Part shown: positions 22,725-33,925 of the stretch, piece after piece | How positions within the stretch are numbered: position 1 is the first letter of the stretch | Layout: each line of letters opens with the position of its first letter | NCBI GenBank assembly: GCA_020091685.1 | Contig: CM034608.1 | Coordinates: forward strand, 2,563,612 to 2,627,611 | Length of the DNA stretch: 64,000 nucleotides | Reading direction: 5' to 3' | DNA from: Lutjanus erythropterus | Taxonomy: Eukaryota; Chordata; Actinopteri; Lutjaniformes; Lutjanidae | Program-made: the position numbers and the translations under genes | Notes under the pieces: model-generated | What the model saw: only the letters and a program-made list of their open reading frames with translations | Databases searched by the model: none | What the model was told of the DNA's origin: nothing

Positions 22725-24044
22725 GGCAAGGCAAGTTTATTTATGTAGCACCATTCACACACAAGGCAATCTGAGGTGCTTTACAAGAACATAGAAATAC
22801 ATTAAAGTAAAACATTAAAAGAACATTAAAATTGCATTTGAGATGATTAAAAACAAAAGCAAGCCAATATTGCATTTTAAAAGCAAACAAAGCAAAGCAA
22901 CAGCAGACAAATTATAAAAACAATAGCTACAGATGATCTTAACAATAAGTTATGTATGTGTTATCTACTTCACTGTAAAACTGCAGTAAACAGTCATGTT
23001 TTAAACCCTGATTTAAATGAGCTGACAGTTTCAGCTGACGTCTGGTATTCAGGAAGTTTGTTTCATAGGTGAGGAGCAGAGAAACTTAAGTGTTTTTCTT
23101 CTTGCTTGGTTCTAATCCTGGGAACACTGAGTAAACCTGTAAATCAGAGATGTATTAAAGTCTGAGATCATTTAGTGCTTTATAGACAAGTAAAAGGATA
23201 TTAAAATCTGTCCCTTGACACACAGGAAGCCAGTGCAGTGATTTAAGCTCTCGTGTAATGTGCTCCACTCTCTTGGTGTTGGCGAGGACTCTGGCTGCAG
23301 CGTTCTGGACGAGCTGCAACTGTCTGATTGATTTTTTACTCAGACCTGTGAAGACACCGTTACAATAGTCCAGCCTGCTGAAAATGAAAGCATGAACAAC
23401 TTTTTCTGTATCTTGTTCAGACAGAAATCCTTTAATTCTTGATACGTTCTTACAGTGGTAATAGACTGAGTAATCATCTTTATGTGACTGTTGAAATTTA
23501 GGTCTGAGTCCAGAACTACACCAAAATTTCTGTCTTGATTTGTAGAATTCTGTGTCATGGATTCAAGGTGAACACTGACTTCTGATCTTTGCTCTTAGTC
23601 CTAGTTGTAGAAAATTCTGGCACATTCACATATTGATTTCATCAGTGAACTTATTAAGCAGATGTAGGGGACTGTAGTCATCTGGTGACACTGTTAGGTA
23701 AAGTTGTGTGTCGTCTGCATAAGTATGGTAGGAGATGTTATGATATTCCCTAATCTGAGCAAGAAGGAGCATGTAGATGTTGAACAGAAGAGGCCCAAGA
23801 ATGGACCCTTGAGGAACTCCACGTTATTTTTGTTTGCACAGATTGTGACACAAAGTAATCCCTGTCTCGTAAATAAGATTTAAACCAATTTAGCACAGTG
23901 CCAGAAACTTTTACAAGTGTAGTCTCAGTGCTGTGATTTGCTCAAAATCCACACTGAAAGGCATTGAAGACATTGTTTTGCACCAAGAAGTTGAACTTTT
24001 GAATGATCTTTCCTAAAAAAAAAAGTTAGGTTTGATATGGGCCT
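22725..24044 (-). mobile_element. L2-type LINE, 3' half (split)
   Basis: The 3' end near 22725-22800 has the familiar fish L2 word GGCAAGTTTATTTATGTAGCA in plus-strand view. Coding remnants of the RT C-terminal region follow at 23100-24030. The element is interrupted at 24044 by an RTE LINE and resumes at 26625 with the same 12 bp (TGATATGGGCCT), which proves the two parts were contiguous. Confidence 0.85.
23100..24030 (-). pseudogene. L2 LINE ORF2 C-terminal remnant
   Basis: A readable stretch at 23558-23340 includes RNFGVVLDSDLNFNSHIKMI. Shifted frames beyond it give AFIFSRLDYCNGVFTGL, IRQLQLVQNAAARVLANTKR and LKSLHWLPV. This LGV..D..L....H, LDYCN, LQ..QNAAAR, LHWLPV series is diagnostic of the L2/CR1-type RT C-terminus. 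Upstream, near 23850-23700, antisense frames match the RT palm with a YADDT-like site. Several frameshifts and stops make it inactive. Confidence 0.82.
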
Positions 24045-26624
24045 CCATCCATCCATCCATTGTCTTCCGCTTATCCGGGGCCGGGTCACGGGGCCAGCAG
24101 TCTGAGCAGGGACGCCCAGACTTCCCTCTCCCCGGACACTTCCTCCAGGTCTTCCGGAGGGACCCCAAGGCGTTCCCAGGACAGCTGAGTGACATAGTCA
24201 CTCCAGCGTGTCCTGGGTCTTCCCCGGGGGCCTCCTCCCAGTGGGGCATGCCCGGAACACCTCCCCAGGGAGGCATCCAGGAGGCATCCGATATAGATGC
24301 CCGACCCACCTCAGCTGGCTCATCTCGACGTGGAGGAGCCGCGGCTCTACTCCGAGCTCCTCCTGGGTGACAGAGCTCCTCACCCTATCTCTAAGGGAGC
24401 GCCCCGCCACCCTGTGGAGGAAACTCATTTCAGCCACTTGTATCCAAGATCTTGTTCTTTCGGTCATGACCCAAAGTTCATGACCATAGGTGAGGGTAGG
24501 AACGTAGATTGACTGGAAAATCGAGAGCTTTGCCTTTCAGCTCAGCTCCTTCTTTCCCACGGCAGACCAGTGCAACTACCGCAATATTGCTGCCGCCACA
24601 CCAATCCAGTTGAGGAGTGTGATCCCCCTGTAGTTGGAGCACACCCTCCGGTCCCCCTTCTTAAATAGAGGGACCACCACCCTGGTCTGCTAGTCCAGAG
24701 GCACTGTCCCCAACTGTGTCCCCACGTGTCCCCAACATGACATTGCAGAGGTGTGTCAACCAAGACAGCCCTACAACATCCAGAGACTTGAGGTGCTCAG
24801 GGCAGATCTCATCCACCCCCGGTGCCTTGCCACTGAGGAGCTTCCAAACTACCTCAGTGACTTCAGCTTGGGTGATGAATGAGTCAACCTCTGGGTCCCC
24901 AGCCTCTGCTTCCTCAATGGAAGGCATGTCAGTGGGATTGAGAAGATCCTCAAAATATTCCTTCCACTGTCCGACAATATCTCCAGTCGAAGTCAACAGC
25001 TCCCCACCACTACTGTAAACAGTGTTGGCAGGGTACTGTTTCCCCCTTCTGAGGCGCCGGACGGTTTGCCAGAATCTCCCTGAGGCCGACCGGTAGTCCT
25101 CCTCCATGGCCCCCCCCTGAACTTTTCCCATACCCAAGTTTTTGCTTCCGCAACCACCCGGGCTGCAGTGTGCTTGGCCTGCCTGTCGGCTGCCTCAGGA
25201 GTCCCACGAGCCAACCAAGCTCAATAAGACTCCTTCTTCAGCCTGACGGCATCCCTTACCTCTGGTGTCCACCACCAGGTTCGGGGATTGCCGCTGCAAC
25301 AGGCACCAGAGACCTTACAGCCACAGCTCTGCCTCCCTCGGGATCTGCTCTCCTGGAGGTGAGAGTTGAAAACCCCTCTGACAGAGGGTTCTACCAGATG
25401 TTCCCAACAGACCCTCACAATACGTTTGGGCCTGCCAAGTCTGTCCAGCTTCCTCCTCTGCCAGCGGATCCATCTCACCACCAGGTGGTGATCAGTTGAC
25501 AGCTCAGCCCCTCTCTTCACCCGAGTGTCCAAGACACACGGCCGGTCAGTTGACACGACTACAAAGTCGATCATCGACCTCCGACCTAGGGCGTCCCCGT
25601 GCCACATGCACTGATGGACACCCTTATGCTTGAACATGGTGTTTGTTATGGACAAACTGTGACTAGCACAGAAGTCCAATAACAGAACACCACTCGGGTT
25701 CAGATCGGGGGGGACGTTCCTCCCAATCACGCCCCTCCAGGTAACACTGTCAGCACCCACGTGGGTGTTGAAGTCCCCCAGCAGAATGACGGAGTCCCCA
25801 GTCGGAGCGCTTTCCAGCACCCCTCCTAAGGTCTCCAAGAAAGCCGGGTACTCTGCACTGCCGTTCGGCCCATAGGCCAAAACAACAGTGAGCACCTATC
25901 CCCGACCCGAAGGCGCAGGGCAACAACCCTCTCGTTCACCAGGTAAAACTCCAACACATGGCGGCTGAGCTGGGGGGCTATAAGCAAGCCCACACCAGCC
26001 CGCCGCCTCTCACCGTGGGCAACTCCAGAGTAGAAAAGAGTCCAGCCTCTCTCAAGGAGTTGGGTTCCAGAGCCCCGACTGTGCGTGAAGGTGAGCCTGA
26101 CTATCTCTAGCCAGTACCGCTCAACCTCCTGCACTAGCTCAGGCTCCTCCCCCCCAGCGAGGTGACATTCCATGTCCCCACTGTGAGATTCCATGTCCTG
26201 GGATTGGGTCGTCAGGGCCCCTGCCCATAACCGCCACCCAAACTACACTGCATCGGCCCCTTCTGAACCCTCCTGTGGGTGATGGGCCTACGGGAAGGCA
26301 GGCCCATGTTGCTCATTTGGGCTGGGCCCGGCCAGGTCCTGTGGGCAAGGACCCGGCCACCAGGGGCTCACCTGCAAGCCCCAACCCCAGGCCTGGCTCC
26401 AGGGTGGGGCCCCGGTAACGCCAATCCGGGTGACGTAGACATCCCTGATCTTAGACTATTCATTGGGGGCATTGGAACCGCTCTTAGTCTGGCCCATCAC
26501 CTAGGACCTGTTTGCCTTGGGAGACCCTACCAGGGGCAACAAGCCCCCAACAACATAGCTGCTAAGATCATTCAGGTTCTCAAACTCCTCCACCACAATA
26601 AGGTGGCGGCTCAAGGAGGGGTGA
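24045..26624 (-). mobile_element. RTE-type LINE inserted into the L2 element
   Basis: The insertion is bounded by a perfect 12-bp target duplication, TGATATGGGCCT, at 24033-24044 and 26625-26636. Its 3' end on the left is a CCATCCATCCATCCATCCAT tail, a tandem 4-bp repeat typical of fish RTE/Expander-like elements. Minus-strand pieces encode an AP endonuclease, a linker, the RT N-terminus and the RT C-terminus. The central RT (palm) is missing: an internal deletion lies near 24600. At 2.58 kb it is shorter than a full element. GC content is much higher than in the L2 on either side. Confidence 0.9.
24100..26200 (-). pseudogene. RTE LINE ORF remnant with deleted RT core
   Basis: Endonuclease frames lie at 26194-25221: ERRRAGVGLLIAPQLS, then [51 protein letters not shown] and [11 protein letters not shown], the GDFN, IDF and SDH-type catalytic motifs of AP endonucleases. 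The next frame, 25137-24661, has the RT lead-in (KQYPANTVYSSGGELLTS, then VVWKLLSGKAPGVDEICPEH). RT motifs A to C are absent: at about 24600 the sequence jumps to the tail of the element (24467-24198), with TERTRSWIQVAEMSFLHRVA and MSQLRWVGHLYRMP. Those tail motifs are typical of the RTE C-terminus. Dead copy. Confidence 0.88.
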
Positions 26625-27790
26625 TGATATGGGCCTGTAGTTATTTATTACTGAGACATCCAGATTAGGCTTTTAAAAAGAGGTTTAATGACTGCAGTCT
26701 TCAGGGCTGTTGGAAAAAGATCTGACCGAAGAGAACAGTTGACTATCTGTAGTATATCTGATGCTATGCAGTTAAAAACATCTTTAAAGAAGCTCGTAGG
26801 CAGAGTGTTGAGGCAGCAGGTAGTGGGCCTCAGGTTTCTGACTATGTCTGTCAAAGTTGTACAATCTAAGGGGTGAAAAAGAGCCAAATGAACTGCAGTA
26901 GTCTTGTGAGGCACAAGTGGAGTAGCCGTTGTGTTGGAGTTAGAGACTGTCTGTTGTATCTTTAAAATCTTGTCTGTGAAGGAGGAACTGAAGCTGATGT
27001 GTTTGTCAGTCTGTCAGTAAATAAGATCCATGCATTATGGTTATTTTTGTTGATAATCTCAGAGAAAAAGGACTGCCTTGCCATTTTTAGCTCCAAGTTA
27101 TCCTTGTGAAGACTTTCCTTATAGATGTTATAGTGAACCTGGAGTTTGGTTTTTCGCCACCTGCGCTCTGCTTTTCTACTCTCTCTTTTTTGAGTTTTTA
27201 TCAGTGTGGCATTCCTCCATGGTGCTTTTTTCTTACCAGAGACAGTTTTGACCTTCATGGGAGCAATAGTGTCCATAATATTCATAGCTTTAGAGCTGAA
27301 ACTATGAACCAGATGACAGAGAGCAGCACAGCTGGTGTGTAAAATTCTGGGTGAATAGTGTACATGTGTTTTTGTTGATACAGCGTTTTCTGATCACCTC
27401 TGTTGTAATTTTACTGGTGTCAGCAGAGATGGCCATTTTAAAGAAAACAAAGTAATGATCAGAAAAGGCAACATCAGTCACCACAACCGCAGAAATGTTG
27501 AGACCTGTGGAAATAATCACAGTTCCCTTGTTATGTGTTAGATCTGTTGGGGAAGTCCAAAGGATGTACAAAAGTTCCTTTGCGCTGCCATTTTTGGTTT
27601 TAATATTAAAATCACCCACAATAACAACACAGTTAAAATCAATACACACAGCAGACAGTAGTTTAGCACAGTCATCATGACAGTGTGCACTGTATTGTGA
27701 GGGCCTGTAAATGGTTACTAATACTGCTCGACAGCAGGATCTCAACACAATGGTCAGTGTGCACCGTTAGCAGATCAGTTTGCACTTTTG
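26625..27790 (-). mobile_element. L2-type LINE, 5' half (split)
   Basis: This is the continuation of the L2 element beyond the RTE insertion. It carries the endonuclease and RT N-terminal remnants and fades out at about 27790. It starts with the second copy of the 12-bp target duplication. Confidence 0.85.
26640..27748 (-). pseudogene. L2 LINE endonuclease and RT N-terminal remnant
   Basis: Frame 27748-27302 encodes the end of the endonuclease: VTIYRPSQYSAHCHDDCAKL, FNCVVIVGDFNIKTKN and a VAFSDHYFVFF block (GDFN and SDH catalytic motifs). Frame 27285-26962 gives the linker (KKAPWRNATLIKTQKRESRK, then RWRKTKLQVHYNIYKESL). Frame 26914-26648 gives the RT lead-in (LDCTTLTDIVRNLRPTTCCL, then LPTSFFKDVF and TALKTAVIKPLFK). 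Frameshifts separate all three. Order and motifs are those of the L2 clade. Confidence 0.85.
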
Positions 27791-29180
27791 CCTGTGGGTG
27801 ATATCAAGTTTAAACATGTTTTTACACACACAAACCTTTAGTAAATAGGTCTTAAGTTATTATTTTAAAATACTAAGTCATTCTTTTGTAATAATAACTC
27901 ATTATTTTGAGGTAATAACTTATTAGTTTGAGAAAGTTTCTCATGATGACTGACAGGATCCATATTTATATTACTACATACCTTTTGTACCTTGTTGTGC
28001 TCCAGAGTTGAACTGCTGACCCAGTTAACTGTTAACACCCAGAAAACCTTTGCTGTTATCTGTCCAGATGTCGACTTGAGGTGGAAACAAAGTAGTCAAA
28101 CAAAGTCAAAGTACTTACAGTACTTCAATGTGTGGAAACTTTGCCTTTATTTTATCCCCTCATCCTCCATCCTTCTTTTAGGTCTTTGGCTGGCAGCCAA
28201 CGTGACCGTCCCTGACCTGCTGCAATGTACACGTCGTCATAAGAGCCATCACAGGTCAAAAACTCAGACTTCCTTGGATTCGTTTTGGAGAACTCTTGCC
28301 ATGGTCTTACATGCTTGTGCCTTCTGTCTGCAAATACCAAGAACAGTGTGTGCTGTAACCTTTGTCTCGTAGACAAATTATGAGTAGTTTGTCTGGTCTC
28401 CTTTTCTTTCAAGATTTCATCACCTCACTCAGACAACACGTCCACTGAACTGTCTCAAGACTTATTCACTGTGGGCGTTTACCCTACAAGGGAGGTGCTC
28501 TCTGTACTTTGTACTGATTATCTGTGTCCAAAATGAGAGAAGAAAGGCACCACTACCCAGCAGCTACACAGCCTGTGGCTTTTATCTCTTACTGTATAAC
28601 CTGGTATGATTAGATAACCCATGTGAAATCTTTTTCTGTATGTGTAATACACATTACATTACAATCAAGTCACTAATTATTAATGAATTCAATGCACAAT
28701 ATATCCATGTGGTTGCCCAGTGTATGGAATTATAGTTTTGAAAGGAGGCTGTAACAAAACAATTTGCAAATATGACCTAAAAACTAATTACAACAGCAGA
28801 ACTATCACAAAAGGCAAGACCATAATGAAATAATAAATGAAATGTCATCATGACATATAGTGTCTGACCATGAAAGGAAGTGGAGTACAGGGGTTGGGAT
28901 TAACTTCCTTTTTGTGTGTGTGGTGTGTGAAGGGTTTACTGTTAAAACTGGAACAAAGGGAACTCCATTTGTTTGACTTTCTGTCCTGTCACTATGATGA
29001 CAATTCTGCACAACATTGGATTAGGTTAGGGTTTGTATATTAAAACTGCACTAATTAATATTTTAGTGGCAGGTGCTATTAGCACCCAGGTGTCAGTAGT
29101 CAATGACGCTATTTGCACCAAAGACGGAGTAGCCAGTGTGACTATTGATACCTACATGGACAAACCATTTTATTAAACTT
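27791..29180. other. Intergenic, with one exon-like minus-strand stretch
   Basis: Mostly unassigned. On the minus strand at about 28300-28165 a frame encodes KSEFLTCDGSYDDVYIAAGQ, then SRWLPAKDLKEG. It has a coding-like composition and resembles a short recurrent protein fragment seen in fish repeats, but no splice sites or family are certain. The region also holds one copy of a roughly 170-bp repeat (28840-29010). Confidence 0.35.
28840..29015. repeat. Dispersed repeat copy A (pairs with 33755-33925)
   Basis: The block GAAATGTCATCATGACA, then TGTCTGACCATGAAA, GGGTTGGGATTAA, TTGTTTGA-TTTCTGT and GACAATTCT-CACAACAT occurs in the same order at 33755-33925. Further diverged similarity continues downstream of both copies (for example GGGGTTGCTTGCATTGA near 29850 and GGGGTTGCTCTCATTGA near 34018), so the two may belong to a longer dispersed family. 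Not identified. Confidence 0.65.
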
Positions 29181-29620
29181 AACCAAGTAGTTTTGTTGCA
29201 TAACCAAGTAGTTTTGTTGCATAACCAAGTAGTTTGGTTGCATAAGCCTAACTGAATAGTTTTGTCGCCTGATTGCATAGTTTTGTTGCTTAACCCCTAC
29301 TGATTAGTTTTGTTGCCTAAACTTTATTGAGTAAACCTAACTGAACAGTTTTTTTGCATAAAGCTAACTGAGTAGCTTTGTTGCATAAACTTAATCAAGT
29401 AGTTTTTTTTTTTTTTTGCATAAAGCTAACCAAGTAGCTTTGTTGCACAAACCTAATCAAATAGTTTTTTGCATAACCAAGAAGTTTTGTCACTTCAGTG
29501 GGTAGTTTTGTTGTCTGACAGAGTAGTTTTGTTGCCTAACCTTATCTCAGTAGGCTTCTTTTTTTTTTTTTTTTTGGGCTAAACCAAACCAAATAGTTTT
29601 GTTGCCTAAACCTAAACAAA
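29181..29620. repeat. Minisatellite, AACCAAGTAGTTTTGTTGCAT units
   Basis: Three adjacent 21-bp units at 29181-29243 are nearly perfect. Diverged units with 21- to 45-bp spacing continue to about 29620, often joined by T-runs (29401-29418 and 29560-29576). The 21-bp period keeps frame, which explains a repeated NKTTWLC-like open frame on the minus strand; this is not a gene. Units are directly adjacent, without unique spacers, so it is not a CRISPR array. Confidence 0.9.
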
Positions 29621-32600
29621 CTACAGTTGAAATCTAAAATATAATTAAAATCATCTGAAAGAAATTCTGGGTCGGCTCCATTCATCCACAACAACCCCCT
29701 CCCTCTGTGGACCTTGCCACTCTTTTGCTAAACTAGAGGGTTTGGTGTAAATTGCAACATAGCTGCCATGTGACTATTCTCACCCAGGTGCAAATAGACA
29801 CTCTGTCTTTTTATATTACCTGAATCAAATGTGCATCTGTGATGTGGATGGGGTTGCTTGCATTGACAACCTTATGACCTTAGGAATTATTGTAGTGTTT
29901 TGACTGATTTATTAAGTTTAGCTCGCTAGTCGAAATTTAGTCAAGCTTGGTACCTGGAGGAACGTTGGCCTCTTGTACTTGGATATGCTATGTGCTAGGC
30001 TAATCTATTTGAATGGGATGGGTATCGAAGACCAGTACTGAATTGGTAGTTAGATCTGTGGTAGCAACAACTTCAACACCGGCACACTTAAGGCAGACTG
30101 ACCTTTAAGGTGGACCAAGCCAGCTATTCTTATTTCAGCGATAAGCTGCTCCTCCTTTGCTCAGGAGGTGACCACAGTCCTTAAAAACACTGCCGAATCT
30201 TTATTATTAGTTATTTTTTGTATCAAATTAATGAAAGTAGTATTGATAAGGGTACTAATAAGTATTGATAATACACAGGATCAATATCAGTATCAATAAA
30301 ATTTTAATGATACCCATCCCTTGAAAAGAAAACCAAATTGTTGGTGAGAATCAGGCAAAGTTTTCCATTGTGCATGTAATACAGCTGTGTGTGCGTGTCA
30401 CTTTCCATGTGTATGTCCAATCAGTGTTGAGATAAATGTTGGTAATTAAGGCACTAAATTCCTTAGTGATGCACACAGTTCACCACACAATGCAGACTAC
30501 TGGTGATTCAGACAGGACTCTTACACAACTAAAGTCTAACTCTGATGACAACATACAGTAACACTGCTGATGACTGAGATGACGGGAAGGACTGTAACAG
30601 GCAGCCTAAATCAGTGTGGTGTATTTCCTCAGCTGTCTGCAGTATGCACACATGTACTAGAATTACTACAGTAAAAACACAAGGTAAAATAAAAGCACAG
30701 CACACCAATAAAAACATGCATAAATAAATAAAATAAATAACACAACAAGCATGGCTTGTATTGCCCCTGAGTGAGAATTGGCACCTGCAGACTTTCGGAG
30801 AATAAAGTGTTAACGTTACTTAATTCTGAAAATTGATTGATTTGTGGATCCACACATCTTAAATAACAGGCTTCTTCATCTCTGGCCTTGGGGGACGGTA
30901 TCAAGTATTTTCAAGTAGATCAATCAAGTCCAAGTCTTTTATGATGCTGAGTCTGAAGTCATCAAATTTGTGACTCAAGTCCAAGTCAAGTGACTCAAGT
31001 GCGCATCTCTGGCAGTTAGCTACTAAAGAAAACCACCAATGAGCCAGGAGTTTCCCTTAAAGATCAAGTAAAGCACCAACAGTTGTGTGTTATGTTTGTC
31101 ACACCAAGTCAATTCAGTTCAAGTTCAAGGCACAGTTCACATCTGAATGACAGACAGCACCAGCTGCAGCACAGAGTGCAGTGCAAGTGTTTTTTCCCTT
31201 TAATTTCATTGAAATCTGAGTAGAACTCATTTTTTCAAGAAGTAAATTAACAACTTCACAGTTTTTATGATACAATGTAGTGGACTACACGGTGCAGTTC
31301 TGTTAAAAGAGATACTTGTTGAGTTGTGATGTTTTAGCAGGATGGAAGATGCATACTGAGTCACAGAAATTGTCTGCTATTCAAATAGATTAGCCTAGCT
31401 GTGCTGGGGCCACTTGTTGACTCAGAGGGTGGGGCAGGTGAGATGATTTCCCCCCGTTGTGCCCCAGTGAATGAAAAAACACAGGAAAAGTACCCTTTTG
31501 GTTTACTCTATGGTAGACAGAATGTGAAAAAGACAGACAGACAAAGTTAGTACATAGCTGGTGAAGCTGGTGAAGTGGAGCATTTAGCAGCTAAAGAGAC
31601 AGATTTTTCCCTCAGCTGTTACAGGCCATCACAAGGACACAAACATGAAAATGCTAATGTTGTTGATATTTTATATAGTGTACACAATGATGGCGTCCTT
31701 TCACTCCAATGAGAGTTGCCCACTTGATGTATAAGCCAAAAAGGCTTTCTAGCCTCTGGGTTTACTTACTGATCTCAGACTTATTTCAGCTTGAGGAAAG
31801 TTTTACAAATATAAAAACTCCCTGGATCCATTATAGACAGAGTCATAACTGACCTTGTTTATAGTTGTTCTAAGTGTTCTATCAACAGTTTTACAGACAT
31901 CTCTTTTATAATGGTGGCTTATGGGCTGGTGGGAAAAACGGCGGTAAGGCTGAGGAACAATGCCCAGCCTAGTTCCATCATAGGCCTATGGTGTCTACTG
32001 GATGTGTACTGAGGCAACAGTTTGCTAACACAGTCTCTATAAAACAACTTTGTAAGGTGAGAAAATGTCCATGTTGTGTTTTCAGCTAGTTCTTCTGATT
32101 GCAAGTGGCTAAATCAATTAGTGCAGCTTTACTATTTAGCTTTATAGCTAAACCAAAAATACACCAGAGAGCCAACAATCACAGTATTTACTGACCTGAG
32201 GAACTGTACTGTTACACCCCTATTATTTTAACTGTGTCCATGTCTCTCTGTATCTGAGACACATACACATATGACACGAGGAGTGAAGACACTGGGCCTC
32301 ATTCACAAACAGTGCATACACACAGATTTGTGCTTAAACCATTCACACAAATGTTTTAGGTACAAATCTGGGATTCATCAATATTTTCTTACCAGACTGA
32401 ACCAGAGACCAGACTGAAATGGATAAGGGACTAACATTGGTTTTGGGTTCAAGTTGGGTTCAGACTGCAACACTTTTTGAGTTGTCAGTTGCTCACATGA
32501 ATCACTTAGGGTCAGTCTAGGGACAAAATATCAGCCCCAATGAAGTATTCTATCCTGCGTCTTTCTATCAAGTGTCTAAAGCTCTATGGGATAGATTCTT

Positions 32601-33000
32601 TCCCATTAATTTCCTTGTGAAATAAACTCTACACATATGAATTGTGCTTATTAAATAAGACAAGATCCAAAAAACAAGAGTATCATTAAATTTTTTGGGC
32701 ACACTGATCCTCCTAAAACGCAAACACATTCACTCCCAATGCTGGCCCTACACTTGAAACCATCATGCTGTAGGTACCCCTCAAGCATCAGTTTTACATG
32801 CAGTAGAAAATATGCAATGTCTGGGGAAATTTTCAAAGTAAAGGTACCTAAAACTGTGTTAGGTTTAGGCACCAAAAATACTGACTAAAAATTGTAAAGC
32901 AAGAATAAATGTGTTTGTCACACCACAGAAACATGTGTTATCAACCACCCAGCCAAAACTGAATGATAAAAAAAGGTATAGGTATATAAAATTAGGTGTC
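29621..33000. other. Intergenic, no gene recognised
   Basis: AT-rich unassigned DNA with an AAAT/AAATA-rich tract near 30721-30740 and TATTGATA-rich repeats near 30240-30300. Parts of 31000-31620 share words with 34120-34210 (AATGAGCCAG, GACAGACAAA.TTAG), suggesting an old dispersed repeat. No exon-like structure found. Confidence 0.5.
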
Positions 33001-33004
33001 AAAG

Positions 33005-33125
33005 TCATGAAATTTTTTTTTCTCTGCTCTGAAATGCGGGGAGCATTTCGGTTCCACTCTCTCAGCGTCAAACACCGGAAACCATCCTGAAACATGGACA
33101 CTCTGTGTGGCAGCTTTATTGGACA
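33005..33125 (-). repeat. Fragment of unnamed AATAAA-bearing repeat (family X), minus
   Basis: On the minus strand this reads TGTCCAATAAAGCTGC, then GTCCATGTTTCAGGATGG. It matches the right-hand ends of the plus-strand copies at 35820 and 47125. Only the terminal part is present. Confidence 0.6.
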
Positions 33126-33479
33126 TCAAGTCATCATAAAGTCACAAGCTATGCAGGTTTGAGTATAATATAATGGAAATTACCACAAAGAAAAGGAAAT
33201 GAGGCAACAGTAAAGGATGGGAAAGTACTTATCTGTTGTCTGTTGTGTGTGACATGTTATGAGCTGAAGGTCAGAAAAGAAATGTTTCTTTTTTAATATC
33301 AGAATTTTTGACTTTGACTTTTACTTCACAGCATTGTCACATGGCCAATATTGTCACACACACTGTTTGTCCCACATTCAAATCAACTTTTCTTTGTCCC
33401 AGAATGTGATTTGTACTGCAGCAACACACAGGAAAATATAAAAACACATGAATTTAAAATATCGCTAAATATGTCAAAT

Positions 33480-33575
33480 TAGGTGTCGAAACTGAAACAT
33501 GCACTCTGCGTCTTGCAGCTTTATGTCATGACATGTCCAGACATGTTTGAGCCACCAGAGCCAGAGGACGGTGAC
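33480..33575 (-). repeat. Second fragment of family X, minus
   Basis: On the minus strand it reads CACCGTCCTCTGGCTCTGGT, then GGCTCAAACATGTCTGGACATG and ATAAAGCTGC. The same string lies at 47082-47135 on the plus strand. It is a separate fragment from the one at 33005-33125. Confidence 0.65.
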
Positions 33576-33610
33576 AGGATGGTATTTTTTTATCTTCTGA
33601 GTCTGGCTGT

Positions 33611-33643
33611 TGCAAAAGCAAAAGCAAAAGCAAAAGCAAAAGC
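33611..33643. repeat. (GCAAAA)n microsatellite
   Basis: Five consecutive GCAAAA units. Confidence 0.95.
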
Positions 33644-33754
33644 GGAGGTGGTGTAGGTGGCAGTTGTCTGTGCGGGAATTAATTCTTTACGACATGAGAA
33701 CTTTTTATGTTGTGTCCCGTAGTTGGGTCTCACTTAAACCACTGGCTACACTAG

Positions 33755-33925
33755 ATGAAATGTCATCATGACAAACAGTTTCTGACCATGAAAAAAAGCA
33801 GGTAGGGTTGGGATTAAGTTCCTTTGTGCATGCATGTGGTTAAACCACAAACAAGAGGAAGTCTATTTGTTTGAATTTCTGTTCTGTTCTTATGTTGACA
33901 ATTCTACACAACATAACCACAAACA
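33755..33925. repeat. Dispersed repeat copy B (pairs with 28840-29015)
   Basis: Same order of blocks as the copy at 28840, about 4.9 kb away and in the same orientation, with substitutions and small indels. Identity is clear by eye over the shared blocks but not measured. Confidence 0.65.

Noticed and set aside
28152-28412. Minus-strand frame with DGSYDDVY as a signalling-protein exon
   Set aside because: Composition is coding-like, but splice borders and partner exons are missing; a repeat-borne fragment is as likely. Mentioned in the intergenic entry only.
29093-29620. Short regular repeats that could suggest a CRISPR array
   Set aside because: Units abut directly or are joined by T-runs, without unique spacers of constant size, and the surroundings are vertebrate.
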